Assembly (NCBI RefSeq): GCF_900177535.1
Contig: NZ_FXAJ01000002.1
Span: forward strand, 1,054,001-1,118,000
Direction: 5' to 3'
DNA length: 64,000 nucleotides
DNA from: Priestia filamentosa
GTDB taxonomy: Bacteria; Bacillota; Bacilli; Bacillales; Bacillaceae_H
Shown: positions 42,969 through 51,818 of the stretch, one piece after another
Layout: each line of letters opens with the position of its first letter
Numbering within the stretch: the stretch's first letter is position 1
Translations under genes and position numbers: made by a program
The notes under the pieces: generated by a model
Database searches by the model: none
Told to the model about the DNA's origin: nothing
Seen by the model: the letters and a program-made list of their open reading frames with translations, nothing else

Positions 42969-43016
42969 TATATTTTCAGAAAATATTATAAATAAAAAGC
43001 CATGATATGATTATCC

Positions 43017-43064
43017 AAAATAAAAAGCTTTTAAGGGCTACCATCCTTAAAAGCTTTTTATTTT
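43017..43064. terminator. Terminator of the MFS exporter operon
   Basis: AAATAAAAAGCTTTTAAGG / CCTTAAAAGCTTTTTATTT stem, symmetric with A/T runs on both sides. Confidence 0.85.
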
Positions 43065-43176
43065 ACAATCCTCCGACCAAAACGATATTTCTATAATTAA
43101 TGACTATAATCTCTTCTTTTTCTCAATCATTAACGCTATTGTTGTATAAAAATTTGTTTACTCTTTTGATTCCTGA

Positions 43177-44562
43177 TTACTTTTCATAACCTTCTGATCT
43201 TTGTTTTTTAAAGTTACTACTATAAATAAGGGTAACAATAACAATTAAGATTGTGAGAACAGCGTAAATATTACTGTAGTTCAGGCTATTATGTTCTAGT
43301 AGGAATGGATTAAGTTGAAGACTTGCATCTTTAATTTCTAGTGCTTTACTAATTAAGGTCGTTGCCGTTGCTCCAGCAATAAAATTCATCATCATGAAAA
43401 TCCCCATGCCTACTCCTGCTTGTTCTTTTGGAAGTGAACGCGACACAGTGTTTCCTAGTGCGATTTGAATGAACGTTTGGCCAACATAAGCAAGAAGAAG
43501 AACAAACATAATTAAATATGGAGATGAACCTGCAATAATGGATAAAACTCCATAACCTAAGAAAAAACATAATAAAGCTGTATATGCGACAAATCCATTT
43601 CCTTTCTGATCTGCTAACTTGCCTCCTTTTCTCCCTAGCAGAGCGGCTAAAACAGCTCCAGGAAACATAACAAGCCCACTTAATAATGGGGACAAGCCAT
43701 TGATTCCTTGAAGTAATAAAGGAGTGAGATACGGAATACCAAAGCCAATTCCTGAACTTAAAGCTGAAACAAGAAGTCCTGCTGAAAAGCTTTTATTCTT
43801 AAATAAAGAACCTTGAATAAATGGATTTTCTGTTGTACGAATTCGCCAAAGAAATAAAGTAAAAAAAACAATTCCAATAAACGCAAGCAATAAAGATCCT
43901 TGTGTAATGGCCAGAAGAAGAAAAGCAAGCGTTCCTGCCAGTAAAAAGGCTCCAATTAAATCTGTCTTACTTTTCACTTTTGCTTCCTCACTGTCTAAGA
44001 AGCTTCGAAAGAATGGGAGTGCAATAAGGATAAGAAGCGAAATTACAAAAAGATAGTGCCAGCTTATAAAGTTTGTAACAAGCCCTGCCACAATAGGTCC
44101 GACAGCTGTTCCAAACGCTGTTGCAGATGATGTAATTCCTAATGCTCTTCCCCTTGTTTCAGGTGTAAAATAGCGAGTTGGAATAATCATTGATGTTGCA
44201 GGCATAACAGAAGCACCCATAGCTTGCAAGATACGGCCTGCTAAAACAAACCAAAAACTCGGGGCTAAAAATCCGATTAATGAACCAACCGCAAAAATAA
44301 GTAATCCAATGGTTAATAAATTTTTCAGTTCATACTTGTCAGCAAGCTTTCCAAACATAACAGATCCAATTGCATATACAACAATATAACCTGTTACAAT
44401 CCAGCCTGCTTGTGATGGCTGAAGGTGAAATTCCTCTGTAATCGTTGGAAGAGCAATATTAAACATCGTTGAATTCATGACTGAAATAACCATTGCAAAG
44501 GCCAAAATTAAAATAAGTTTTCTTTTCCGACTTTCATTGTTTTCTAGGATCGTTTCTTTCAT
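43177..44562 (-). CDS. MFS drug/metabolite exporter (DHA2-like)
   Basis: 461 residues, 12-14 predicted membrane segments. Motif A FGKLADKYELKNLL, motif C region ITSSATAFGTAVGPIVAG and the DHA2 start MVISVMNSTMFNIALPTI. It resembles the TetA(L)/LmrB-type exporters. It lies 79 bases downstream of qdoI on the same strand and before a terminator, so it is probably co-transcribed and under QdoR control; in B. subtilis the related regulators LmrA/QdoR also control the LmrB exporter. Likely exports flavonoids or a breakdown product (inference). Confidence 0.82.
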   Translation of the reverse strand: MKETILENNESRKRKLILILAFAMVISVMNSTMFNIALPTITEEFHLQPSQAGWIVTGYIVVYAIGSVMFGKLADKYELKNLLTIGLLIFAVGSLIGFLAPSFWFVLAGRILQAMGASVMPATSMIIPTRYFTPETRGRALGITSSATAFGTAVGPIVAGLVTNFISWHYLFVISLLILIALPFFRSFLDSEEAKVKSKTDLIGAFLLAGTLAFLLLAITQGSLLLAFIGIVFFTLFLWRIRTTENPFIQGSLFKNKSFSAGLLVSALSSGIGFGIPYLTPLLLQGINGLSPLLSGLVMFPGAVLAALLGRKGGKLADQKGNGFVAYTALLCFFLGYGVLSIIAGSSPYLIMFVLLLAYVGQTFIQIALGNTVSRSLPKEQAGVGMGIFMMMNFIAGATATTLISKALEIKDASLQLNPFLLEHNSLNYSNIYAVLTILIVIVTLIYSSNFKKQRSEGYEK

Positions 44563-44641
44563 TGTTTTCCCTCTTTCTAATTTAGCACAACATTTAATTA
44601 AATAAGGTCAGAGAGAACTCTCTCTCTAACCTTTATCATTT

Positions 44642-45661
44642 TCATTTGTTCTCTTGATTCGCCATCTTTAGATCAAGATTATGAATATTTGCAACTACTC
44701 GATCAAAACGAAGTGCCTGAGGTTCAGCTGGGAAAATATGAGCATCGTACTTATCACCTAAAGTACGGAAGAATGGTTCGAACAGACCTGATACAAGTAC
44801 TCCTACCATTTTTGTATATGGAGAATCTAAACGGTATGAATGAACAGTATGAGCTGGAACGTGCAGAAAATCTCCAGGATTCAACTGAATTTCTTCCCCA
44901 TCTGCCCACATTGTCATTTGACCTTCTAGGCAATAAAAAGTTTCTGTATGATGTTCATGATAATGATCAACGATGCGATCGCCTTTTGGTCCTTCAGATG
45001 AAACAACGATAAATTGTCCATCTGTATTTGTTTGTGCCGCAACAATTCGATGAAGCTGGTCACCTGTTAGAAGACGATCACCTTCTCCCGATTCAAGGAC
45101 ATATGGAACAACTTCCTCAGGACGTGTTGCATTTGTTACAAGTATCGCTTCTCCTTCTACGCTTTGTTCGTTTGATACAAACTCAATATCTGAAAGAGCT
45201 GCACCTTGCAAGAAACGCTCATATGCTAATTCTTCTCCATATGGAGGATGTTCCACATGTTCATAAGGTGTACCAATTTCAGTATAGAAGTTCGCAACAT
45301 TTCCTTTCATTGTATATGAAACAAGGCGGGTGCGATGACTTTGCATTGTGTAGCTGTGAGTTGTGCCTGCTGGAATTTGAGCATAATCTCCTGATACAAG
45401 AAGATGTTTTTCTCCATTAAGGATGAGTTCTACTTTTCCATCTAAAACAAGAATGCCTTCATGTGTTTCTTTATGAAAATGAAGGGGAAAAGCATCTCCT
45501 TTGCCACCTGCAAGTAAGACGATTTCAAACATATCGCCTGTGCTTTTTCCATTTGCCATAATTGTAGCTACTTGACGTCCAAAGAGATAGCGTGGACCCT
45601 CCCCATTTCGTAATAAATAAGGTACTTTTTCTTTTGGTAATTTACTTGTTAATGTTGCCAT
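44642..45661 (-). CDS. qdoI: Quercetin 2,3-dioxygenase (bicupin)
   Basis: 339 residues, two cupin domains, extremely close to B. subtilis QdoI (YxaG), e.g. VPYVLESGEGDRLLTGDQLH and PKGDRIVDHYHEHHTETFYC. Metal ligands are visible in both halves: HFHKETHEGILVL plus IPAGTTHSY in the N-terminal cupin and HYHEHHTETFYCLEG plus VPAHTVHSY in the C-terminal cupin. It opens the flavonol C-ring, releasing carbon monoxide. ATG 45661 follows AGAGGAGGAAATATA. Followed by an MFS exporter and preceded by its TetR regulator with matching boxes. Confidence 0.93.
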   Translation of the reverse strand: MATLTSKLPKEKVPYLLRNGEGPRYLFGRQVATIMANGKSTGDMFEIVLLAGGKGDAFPLHFHKETHEGILVLDGKVELILNGEKHLLVSGDYAQIPAGTTHSYTMQSHRTRLVSYTMKGNVANFYTEIGTPYEHVEHPPYGEELAYERFLQGAALSDIEFVSNEQSVEGEAILVTNATRPEEVVPYVLESGEGDRLLTGDQLHRIVAAQTNTDGQFIVVSSEGPKGDRIVDHYHEHHTETFYCLEGQMTMWADGEEIQLNPGDFLHVPAHTVHSYRLDSPYTKMVGVLVSGLFEPFFRTLGDKYDAHIFPAEPQALRFDRVVANIHNLDLKMANQENK

Positions 45662-45680
45662 TATATTTCCTCCTCTATAT

Positions 45681-45702
45681 TAGACCGATCTATATAATTA
45701 TA
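45681..45702 (-). promoter_or_regulatory. QdoR/LmrA box and -10 of qdoI
   Basis: On the minus strand ATTATATAGATCGGTCTA (45698-45681) fits the LmrA/YxaF box AWTATAtagaNYGgTCTA completely. TATAAT (45702-45697) overlaps its start, so repressor binding would cover the promoter. A related half-site, ATAGACCAA, is at 45708-45716. Confidence 0.8.
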
Positions 45703-45732
45703 CTCGCAATAGACCAATTTGCATATTTTTGT

Positions 45733-45748
45733 GTACCGACCGGTCTAC
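45733..45748. promoter_or_regulatory. Second QdoR-like box
   Basis: GTACCGACCGGTCTAC with the palindromic core GACCGGTC, about 80 bases before qdoI. Confidence 0.6.
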
Positions 45749-45782
45749 AATTTTTGATTATAAAGCAAAGAGTAACAAAATG

Positions 45783-46361
45783 CTACCCTTTTTTTCGTAA
45801 AATATATGGGATTTGCTTTGAAATAAGAAGAAGAGGCCCTTTATCTTTGTGTGCTAACGAAAACATAACGCCGCCTTCAATCATCGAGTTGATAGTCATT
45901 CCAAGATCTTCTGCTTCGTCCTTTTCATATCCATATTGCATTAATTTATCAGCAAAAATATCAGCCCAATTTTTAAAAACTTCCACACATATACATCGCA
46001 AAGGTTCACTAATGAGAGCTGTTTCACTTGCTAATAATCCAACAGGAATTCCTTCAATACGTTCTGGATCATTAAACTGGTTAGCTGTTACACTTATAAA
46101 ATGTTGAATGGCTTCAACAGGGTCTAAGCTTTTTGCCATGCTCTCTTTAATTTGTTTTTCAATATATTCACCTGTATATTTTACAGCTTCAATTGCTAGC
46201 TCCTCTTTTCCATTAGGAAAGTGATAATAAACAGAGCCTCGAGGTGATCCACTTTCTTTTATAATTTGATTCAAACCTGTTGCATGATATCCTTGCAATT
46301 GAAAAAGATATGCTGCTGTTTGAATAATTCGTTCTCTTGCTTCACCTTTCACTTTCATCAA
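45783..46361 (-). CDS. qdoR: TetR-family repressor QdoR (YxaF-like)
   Basis: 192 residues: TetR helix-turn-helix (RERIIQTAAYLFQLQGYHAT, IIKESGSPRGSVYYHFPNGK) and a TetR C-terminal domain (EAIQHFISVTANQFNDPERI). The helix SGSPRGSVYYHFPNGKEEL is that of the LmrA/QdoR group, which responds to flavonoids. Gene order qdoR-qdoI-exporter on one strand, with LmrA/QdoR boxes before both qdoI and qdoR, supports autoregulation. ATG 46361 follows AGGAGGAAGTTTG. Confidence 0.85.
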   Translation of the reverse strand: MMKVKGEARERIIQTAAYLFQLQGYHATGLNQIIKESGSPRGSVYYHFPNGKEELAIEAVKYTGEYIEKQIKESMAKSLDPVEAIQHFISVTANQFNDPERIEGIPVGLLASETALISEPLRCICVEVFKNWADIFADKLMQYGYEKDEAEDLGMTINSMIEGGVMFSLAHKDKGPLLLISKQIPYILRKKG

Positions 46362-46381
46362 ACTTCCTCCTACCTATTATG

Positions 46382-46400
46382 AAGACCAATCGGTTTAAGT
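46382..46400. promoter_or_regulatory. QdoR box upstream of qdoR
   Basis: AAGACCAATCGGTTTAAGT; minus strand ACTTAAACCGATTGGTCTT keeps the CCGATTGGTCT half of the box. About 20 bases before the qdoR start codon. Confidence 0.55.
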
Positions 46401-47001
46401 ATAGAAAACGAACGTTCAAAAGTCAAAAACTACTTGTAATCGTTAAATGTATGCTTTTTTCATCTTCTACTAAAATAAACAACTCTTTTAAAAAATGCTT
46501 CCCCTAATACAATGGTATATATATTATAACTCTTTTATAAACATTTTGAGTATACTTACCCTCTTCTCTTAAACAATGCTATCTCCATATTAAGTCAATG
46601 AGAAAGAGGGATTTTTCTTTCTTATACGTTTGCCGCTCAAATAAAGAAATTTATAAAATTCTCTCTTATAAATTATTGTAGAATCATTTTTATTAATATA
46701 CAATATGATAGATAAAACGCAAAGAGCTTCCATATATCTCTTGTAGACACAAATACGAGATACTTCGGTATCCTTTTTCAACTGACTTTTCTTCCTGTTT
46801 AAAAAGGGGTTCTCTTCATTTTCTACTTAACTGGCTTTTCCAAAATAAAAGCTGAAACTTATGAAGCCTTATCCCTTCTATTCAGTATAGAGAAAGTTTT
46901 TTACTATATTGGAGAATATATTTTAGTGAACTTATGTTGATTTGCCTTATTTGCTCTACAAAGGAAATGGTTCTCTTTTTGCAAAACTTATGGAGGGATA
47001 T
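46401..47001. other. 600-base gene-free spacer before nupC
   Basis: AT-rich. It holds two weak hairpins: AATTTATAA / TTATAAATT (about 46647-46673) and GATAC-TTCG-GTATC followed by CTTTTTC (about 46760-46780). The 63-codon minus-strand frame within it has no ribosome binding site. The nupC promoter is presumably near 46880-46930 but no clear consensus was seen. Confidence 0.4.
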
Positions 47002-48186
47002 ATGAAATATTTAGTGGGGATTTTAGGTCTCCTTATTGTATTCGGACTAGCTTTTTTAATAAGCAAAGACCGGAAAGAAATCAAATATAAGCCACTTTTG
47101 GTCATGGTCATTTTACAACTTTTGTTGGCAATTGTACTTCTTAATACAAAGTTTGGATTTGTTGTTATTGATGCCATTGCCACAACATTTTCAACGCTAT
47201 TAGATTATGCCAGCGCAGGGATTGCTTTTGTTTTCGGTGGCATTGCAAATGACGGGGAAGCTCCCTTTTTCTTAACTGTTCTTCTTCCGATTGTGTTCAT
47301 TTCAGCTTTAATTGGCATCCTTCAGCATATCAAAGTTCTTCCGTTCGTCATGAAATGGATTGGGCTTGGCCTTAGTAAAATTAATGGCATGGGAAAACTT
47401 GAATCTTACAATGCCGTTGCTTCAGCAATTGTTGGGCAATCAGAAGTATTTATCACAGTTAAAAAGCAGCTTGATAAATTACCTCCACACCGACTTTACA
47501 CACTTTGCACGTCCGCAATGTCGACGGTTTCAATGTCAATCGTCGGAGCTTATATGACAATGATTGAACCTAAATATGTTGTAACAGCCATTGTTTTGAA
47601 CTTGTTTGGTGGATTTATGATTGCTTCAATTATTAACCCATATAAAGTTTCACCTGAAACAGACCTTTTAGAAGCGGATCAAGACGAAGAAAAGCAAACG
47701 TTTTTTGAGATGCTAGGTGAATATATTTTAGATGGATTTAAAGTAGCGGTTATTGTGGGCGCTATGCTCATTGGATTTGTCGCACTAATGGAAGGAATTG
47801 ATAGCGTTTTTGAGATGATTTTTGGCGTTACCTTCCAACATTTGCTTGGCTATGTTTTTGCTCCATTCGCTTTTATAATGGGAATTCCTGCATCTGAAGT
47901 TGTTTCAGCTGGAGGGATTATGGCAACGAAGATGGTAACAAATGAATTTGTTGCCATGATGAACTTATCTGAAATGGCGTCTGAATTTAGTCCAAGAACG
48001 TTAGGCATTGTCTCTGTATTTTTAGTTTCATTTGCTAACTTTTCTTCAATCGGCATTTTATCGGGAGCTGTTAAAGGACTAAGTGAAAAACAAGGTAACG
48101 TTGTAGCTCGTTTTGGGCTTCGCTTACTATACGGAGCTGTTCTTGTTAGTTTCTTATCAGCCATTATCGTCAGCTTCATTTTATAG
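47002..48186 (+). CDS. nupC: Concentrative nucleoside transporter (NupC family)
   Basis: 394 residues. N-terminal three-helix region, then the CNT family core: ASAGIAFVFGGIA, KINGMGKLESYNAVASAIVGQSEVFITVK, STVSMSIVGAYMTMI, and the C-terminal FANFSSIGILSGAVKGLSE. Ion-coupled nucleoside import. ATG 47002 follows GGAGGGATAT; the longer frame from 46942 has no ribosome binding site. Together with the two nucleoside hydrolases at 41-43 kb it would feed bases and ribose into metabolism. Confidence 0.88.
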   Translation: MKYLVGILGLLIVFGLAFLISKDRKEIKYKPLLVMVILQLLLAIVLLNTKFGFVVIDAIATTFSTLLDYASAGIAFVFGGIANDGEAPFFLTVLLPIVFISALIGILQHIKVLPFVMKWIGLGLSKINGMGKLESYNAVASAIVGQSEVFITVKKQLDKLPPHRLYTLCTSAMSTVSMSIVGAYMTMIEPKYVVTAIVLNLFGGFMIASIINPYKVSPETDLLEADQDEEKQTFFEMLGEYILDGFKVAVIVGAMLIGFVALMEGIDSVFEMIFGVTFQHLLGYVFAPFAFIMGIPASEVVSAGGIMATKMVTNEFVAMMNLSEMASEFSPRTLGIVSVFLVSFANFSSIGILSGAVKGLSEKQGNVVARFGLRLLYGAVLVSFLSAIIVSFIL

Positions 48187-48191
48187 CCTAT

Positions 48192-48225
48192 AAAAAAAGA
48201 ACTTCATATGAAGTTCTTTTTTTTC
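48192..48225. terminator. Bidirectional terminator between nupC and the LacI gene
   Basis: AAAAAAAGAACTTCAT / ATGAAGTTCTTTTTTTT, perfect stem with T8 on the plus and T7 on the minus strand. Confidence 0.9.
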
Positions 48226-48316
48226 GTTTCAGCACTTTTTAGTATGGAATGCCTAAGTCTTCTTCTCATATTTCTTGAAGTGTATATCTTAATTTATGCT
48301 CTGCTTTTGGATAATA

Positions 48317-49336
48317 CTAACGAACATCAGTAGAATGCCGCTTAATAATCTGATGCTCAACAGTAATCTTCTTACGTTCCTTTGAAGATGTTGCAAGCTG
48401 TTTCAACAAGCAATCTGCAGCTTCATATCCTAATTTGTAGATATTGATATCAACAGACGTTAAAGAAGGAGTTGAAACCTCTGCGAGCAAGAGATTATTG
48501 AAACTTATCACAGAAACGGCTTTTGGAACAGAAATCTCTAGTTCAGCTAAAATATAAAGTACTTTAAGCGCTACAAAATCATCTGCAACAACTAGAGCTG
48601 TTGGACAGTCTTCTAAACTCATAAGATATACTATCTCTTTTTTCATTTCTTCTTCTGTTAGCTCTTCATGGACAATATAACGACTCCTTAATGAAATCCC
48701 TTTCTGTTGGAGAGCTTTTTTATATCCTAGTAAGCGATCGTTTGTAAACATAAAGCTAATATCTCCACCAATAAAGCCAATACGCTCATGACCGAGTTCA
48801 AGCAAGTAATTTGTAGCATCTTTGCCTGCTTTGTAATTATCATTATCAATATATGTAATTTGTTCTTCATTTTGAAACGGCTTGCCAATTACCGTAAAGG
48901 GAAAATTGACATCTAAAAGATAATCAATAATTTGATCGTCCTCTCGTGAATAAAGCATAACAATTCCATCAACCCGTCTTCCTTGTACCATGCCAACAAC
49001 TGCTTCATAAATTTCTTTTTCTGTTACTCCTGTTGAAATGAGTAGTGCATATTTTTCCTCATGTGCTTTTGTACTTATGCCCCGCAACACTTCAGGAAAA
49101 AAAGGATTTTGAAAGGCCTTTTCAGCAGAACTTGGCATCACAAGACCAAGCGTTTTGGTTGAGCTATTCGCAAGACTTCTTGCGTTCAGATTAGGATGAT
49201 AACCTAATTCCTCCATCGCTTCTCTTACCCGTCTTTTTGTTTTTTCACTTATTCTTGTATTGTTTGCAATAACTCTTGAAACCGTTGATGGTGCTACATT
49301 GGCTAGTTTTGCTACATCCTTAATCGTGACTGCCAT
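48317..49336 (-). CDS. LacI-family regulator, probably of alpha-glucoside genes
   Basis: 339 residues: helix-turn-helix VTIKDVAKLANVAPSTVSRVIAN, hinge LANSSTKTLGLVMP, and a sugar-binding domain (GRRVDGIVMLYSRE, YIDNDNYKAGKDATNYLLELGHERIGFIGG, ALVVADDFVALKVL). Same class as B. subtilis/S. pneumoniae MalR. The nearest sugar genes on the same strand are beta-amylase and the alpha-glucoside PTS operon, and a matching TGYGCAA-type palindrome lies before malL. ATG 49336 follows AGGAGGAAGGATT. The link to those genes is inference. Confidence 0.85.
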   Translation of the reverse strand: MAVTIKDVAKLANVAPSTVSRVIANNTRISEKTKRRVREAMEELGYHPNLNARSLANSSTKTLGLVMPSSAEKAFQNPFFPEVLRGISTKAHEEKYALLISTGVTEKEIYEAVVGMVQGRRVDGIVMLYSREDDQIIDYLLDVNFPFTVIGKPFQNEEQITYIDNDNYKAGKDATNYLLELGHERIGFIGGDISFMFTNDRLLGYKKALQQKGISLRSRYIVHEELTEEEMKKEIVYLMSLEDCPTALVVADDFVALKVLYILAELEISVPKAVSVISFNNLLLAEVSTPSLTSVDINIYKLGYEAADCLLKQLATSSKERKKITVEHQIIKRHSTDVR

Positions 49337-49793
49337 AATCCTTCCTCCTGATCTATCTTCTACATATTATTGTAAACGAAATGCACTTCCTTTTCCAATG
49401 GCATGCTACAATAAAAAAGCCTTATATTTAGACACAATGCTTTTCATAATTACGTACACTGTTACATTAATAACCTTCCATTAATTTATCTATTTAAAAT
49501 TGACTAGAGTGATAAATTTTAATAGATCTTATTCAATCCCAAAAATATAAAACATACAACTAGCACAGGCACACAGGCAGCTTTAAAAAAAGTCTAATAT
49601 ATATAGTACATCTTTAAGGAAGACTGATATTCTTTGTCCTCAAATTATAAAAGGAGACGTTATTACTATTGAAATCCTTGTTGTCCAATTTCATGATTTA
49701 TCTTCTCCATGTAAAAAGGGTGAATTAATTTCTTCTGTTTTTAAAGCTCCTAACTTACGAAACTAATTTACGTAAAAATATCTTATAATACAG
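49337..49793. other. Gene-free spacer of about 450 bases
   Basis: No supported gene. AAAGGAGA near 49651 is followed by a 33-codon open stretch (IEILVVQFHDLSSPCKKG...) without ATG/GTG/TTG at the right distance; it could be the tail of a lost gene. TGTAAACG at 49373 is a cre/LacI-like half-site near the LacI gene start. Confidence 0.35.
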
Positions 49794-49827
49794 AAAAGCC
49801 GCTGGATACAAAGGTTCCAACAGCTTT
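49794..49827 (-). terminator. Terminator of the duplicated charged-protein gene
   Basis: AAAGCCGCTGG / CCAACAGCTTT imperfect stem around an 11-base loop; on the minus strand TTTTC follows. Confidence 0.55.
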
Positions 49828-49879
49828 CTACATAACGATATACCCAGCCTATTAGAATCTTAAAAACTTAGCTTACCCT

Positions 49880-50155
49880 TTAATAATATCTATCTTTCTT
49901 ATCCTCATGACGTTTTTTTTCAAAATAGTATTTATCTTCTTGATAGTCTCTATCTTTTTTAGTACACTTACCAAACATAAATTCATCCCAGTTCATATCA
50001 TGTTTGCTTTCAACATAATATTTATTCTCGCGTTTATCTTCTTTACAACATCTGTCTTTCTTATCTTCACGTTTTCTTTCAAAATAGTATTTATCTTCTT
50101 GATCATCTCTATCTTTCTTATTACATTTACCAAACATAAACTCATCCCAGTTCAT
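49880..50155 (-). CDS. Tandemly duplicated, highly charged small protein
   Basis: 91 residues built from two copies of one unit: residues 1-35 begin MNWDEFMFGKCNKKDRDDQED and residues 54-90 begin MNWDEFMFGKCTKKDRDYQED, joined by CCKEDKRENKYYVESKHD. Composition is dominated by Lys, Asp, Glu, Arg and Tyr with four Cys and no hydrophobic core. ATG 50155 follows AGGAGTGATAACTT. It could be a structural or spore-coat-associated protein or an intrinsically disordered binder; I do not recognise the family. Confidence 0.65.
   Translation of the reverse strand: MNWDEFMFGKCNKKDRDDQEDKYYFERKREDKKDRCCKEDKRENKYYVESKHDMNWDEFMFGKCTKKDRDYQEDKYYFEKKRHEDKKDRYY
49887..50155 (-). repeat. 159-base imperfect tandem duplication within the charged-protein gene
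   Basis: The codons of residues 1-36 (50155-50048) recur at residues 54-90 (49996-49887) with a period of 159 bases; most differences are point changes, plus one extra codon in copy 2 (KKRHEDKK against KREDKK). Confidence 0.75.
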
Positions 50156-50276
50156 AAGTTATCACTCCTAAAGTGAAAAATGACTTGCAATGTATTATAC
50201 GTTTTTTTTAAAAATATGCTTGTACGAATAACTAGTTTTAAGCATTATGCCCTTTAGAGATAAGCTCATATTAATG

Positions 50277-50316
50277 AACCCTTCGATCATACTTCTTCAT
50301 GTATGATCGAAGGGTT
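50277..50316. terminator. Hairpin downstream of the beta-amylase gene
   Basis: AACCCTTCGATCATAC / GTATGATCGAAGGGTT, 16-base perfect arms around TTCTTCAT. The T-run is poor on both strands, but the position suits termination. Confidence 0.7.
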
Positions 50317-50371
50317 TATCTATTATTCTTAACTTTAAACATCCTCTTTCTTTTAATGTAAGGGCAGAAAA

Positions 50372-51700
50372 TCAAGGGGAAATGAAGTAATGAACCATCA
50401 TATTAAATTCGTTTGTACGATTTCCCTCACTATCAAACAAATAATCCATTCTTAACAATGTAAATCCATCAAACCCATGAGTAGAAATCTTTTCTGATGC
50501 ATTTTTAAATCCCCACTCGTTTCCTGTTAAAGCAAGAGCATTTTCTCCATTTAACGAAATCCCTCGTTCCTTTGCTAGATTAGCAATTTGAGCAACTAAT
50601 GTTTCAGGAGCACTATAGTAAGGGGATTCGTATGCTTGATTATCCTTCATCTCTAGGCATGTAAAAGTAAGGGCTAAGCGGGATGCTTTAAATTGATCAA
50701 GCAGTTTAGCATAGTTATAGTATCCTGCGCTATATTCAGCAGAGTGTGGCATAACCGGATCATTCATCTTCCAATGAACGCCTGAAATTTTAGCTCCAAT
50801 TGGCACGTTAAAAAGAGGATCAAAGCGCTTATGAGCGGCTTTCGCTATTTTTGATAAGTGCTGTTCAAGAGCTCCTTGATACCATATCATAAAATCTTTT
50901 CCATACTGAGAATAATAGACTTCACTATTTGTAAAAAAAGCATCCGCATTATGCGGTGGCTCTATATCTTCCCAATTTTTCAGTTTCTTTCCCCAAGCAT
51001 TGTTCACATTTTTTAACGTAGCATACTTTTTACGCATTGCCTTTTGAAAATCTCGTTCCGCTCCTTCTGAATAGGCTTGAAGCTTCCCTCGTTCAGGATA
51101 TTCCCAACTGTCCCCACCTTGATATGAGGGATATCTTATTTCACCTGCAGGCCCTCCGCTTAGATAGATTTTTACAATAAGCTCCCTTTTATCTAAAAAA
51201 TGACGTGCGAATGATTTATACAATTCGTCATATTGCTTTTCCGTTCCTTTCCACCATGGTGCAAGAGCTTCTCGATTGATATAGCCACTCTCACTTTTAA
51301 AAGCCATGTTTTCTATTTTGTCTTCATTCCATAACCACGTTGGAATAGGATAGTCACATTGATCTCCAACATTTCCACCACATTGGTGAGTAGATAAAAT
51401 AGGAACCCATTTTAATCCAGAAGTTTCAACAACTTCAGCATATTTTCTATAATAACTCCAATCAAACTGATTATCCCCTTCTCCTTCAACAAGCCCCCAC
51501 CATATATCTGTTGTTAAAGCATATACGCCATTTTCCTTTAATTGTTCTAACTTTCTCTTAAAATCTTCCCAATCTGTAATTTTTTCTAAAGGAGCCATAA
51601 CATATAGCTTATAATTTTCGTTGGTTTCAGCTTGTGTTGGCGAAAGAAAAGCTGTAAAAACGAGTGAAAGAGCTAAGAAAGCACACCATAATTTTTTCAT
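50372..51700 (-). CDS. Secreted beta-amylase (GH14), catalytic domain only
   Basis: 442 residues: signal peptide MKKLWCAFLALSLVFTAFLS..TQA, then the GH14 barrel. Catalytic acid Glu at about 187 in SGGPAGEIRYPSY and catalytic base Glu at about 386 in LNGENAL; flexible loop STHQCGGNVGD. It releases maltose from starch ends. Bacillus cereus-type beta-amylases have about 545 residues with a C-terminal starch-binding domain; this one stops right after the catalytic domain, and only about 220 bases separate it from the next gene, so the domain was not merely lost to a late frameshift. ATG 51700 follows AAGGAGAGTTTAATCA. Confidence 0.9.
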   Translation of the reverse strand: MKKLWCAFLALSLVFTAFLSPTQAETNENYKLYVMAPLEKITDWEDFKRKLEQLKENGVYALTTDIWWGLVEGEGDNQFDWSYYRKYAEVVETSGLKWVPILSTHQCGGNVGDQCDYPIPTWLWNEDKIENMAFKSESGYINREALAPWWKGTEKQYDELYKSFARHFLDKRELIVKIYLSGGPAGEIRYPSYQGGDSWEYPERGKLQAYSEGAERDFQKAMRKKYATLKNVNNAWGKKLKNWEDIEPPHNADAFFTNSEVYYSQYGKDFMIWYQGALEQHLSKIAKAAHKRFDPLFNVPIGAKISGVHWKMNDPVMPHSAEYSAGYYNYAKLLDQFKASRLALTFTCLEMKDNQAYESPYYSAPETLVAQIANLAKERGISLNGENALALTGNEWGFKNASEKISTHGFDGFTLLRMDYLFDSEGNRTNEFNMMVHYFISP

Positions 51701-51755
51701 TGATTAAACTCTCCTTCTTTATTGTAGTGGAAAAATAAATGATGCATTCAATAAG

Positions 51756-51802
51756 AAAAAACACAAGCGATCCCCTTTAACAGGAACCTTCACTTGTGTT
51801 TT
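51756..51802. terminator. Terminator of the alpha-glucoside operon
   Basis: AAAACACAAG / CTTGTGTTTT with an inner partly paired loop; T-runs on both sides. Confidence 0.75.
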
Positions 51803-51818
51803 ATCTGTGCTGCACCGT

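Noticed and set aside
46590-46781. 63-codon minus-strand frame in the nupC spacer
   Set aside because: No ribosome binding site, no family, low-complexity composition.
49651-49764. Possible second ATT-started short gene after AAAGGAGA
   Set aside because: The 33-residue frame matches nothing I know and spacing is poor; kept only as a note in the spacer entry.
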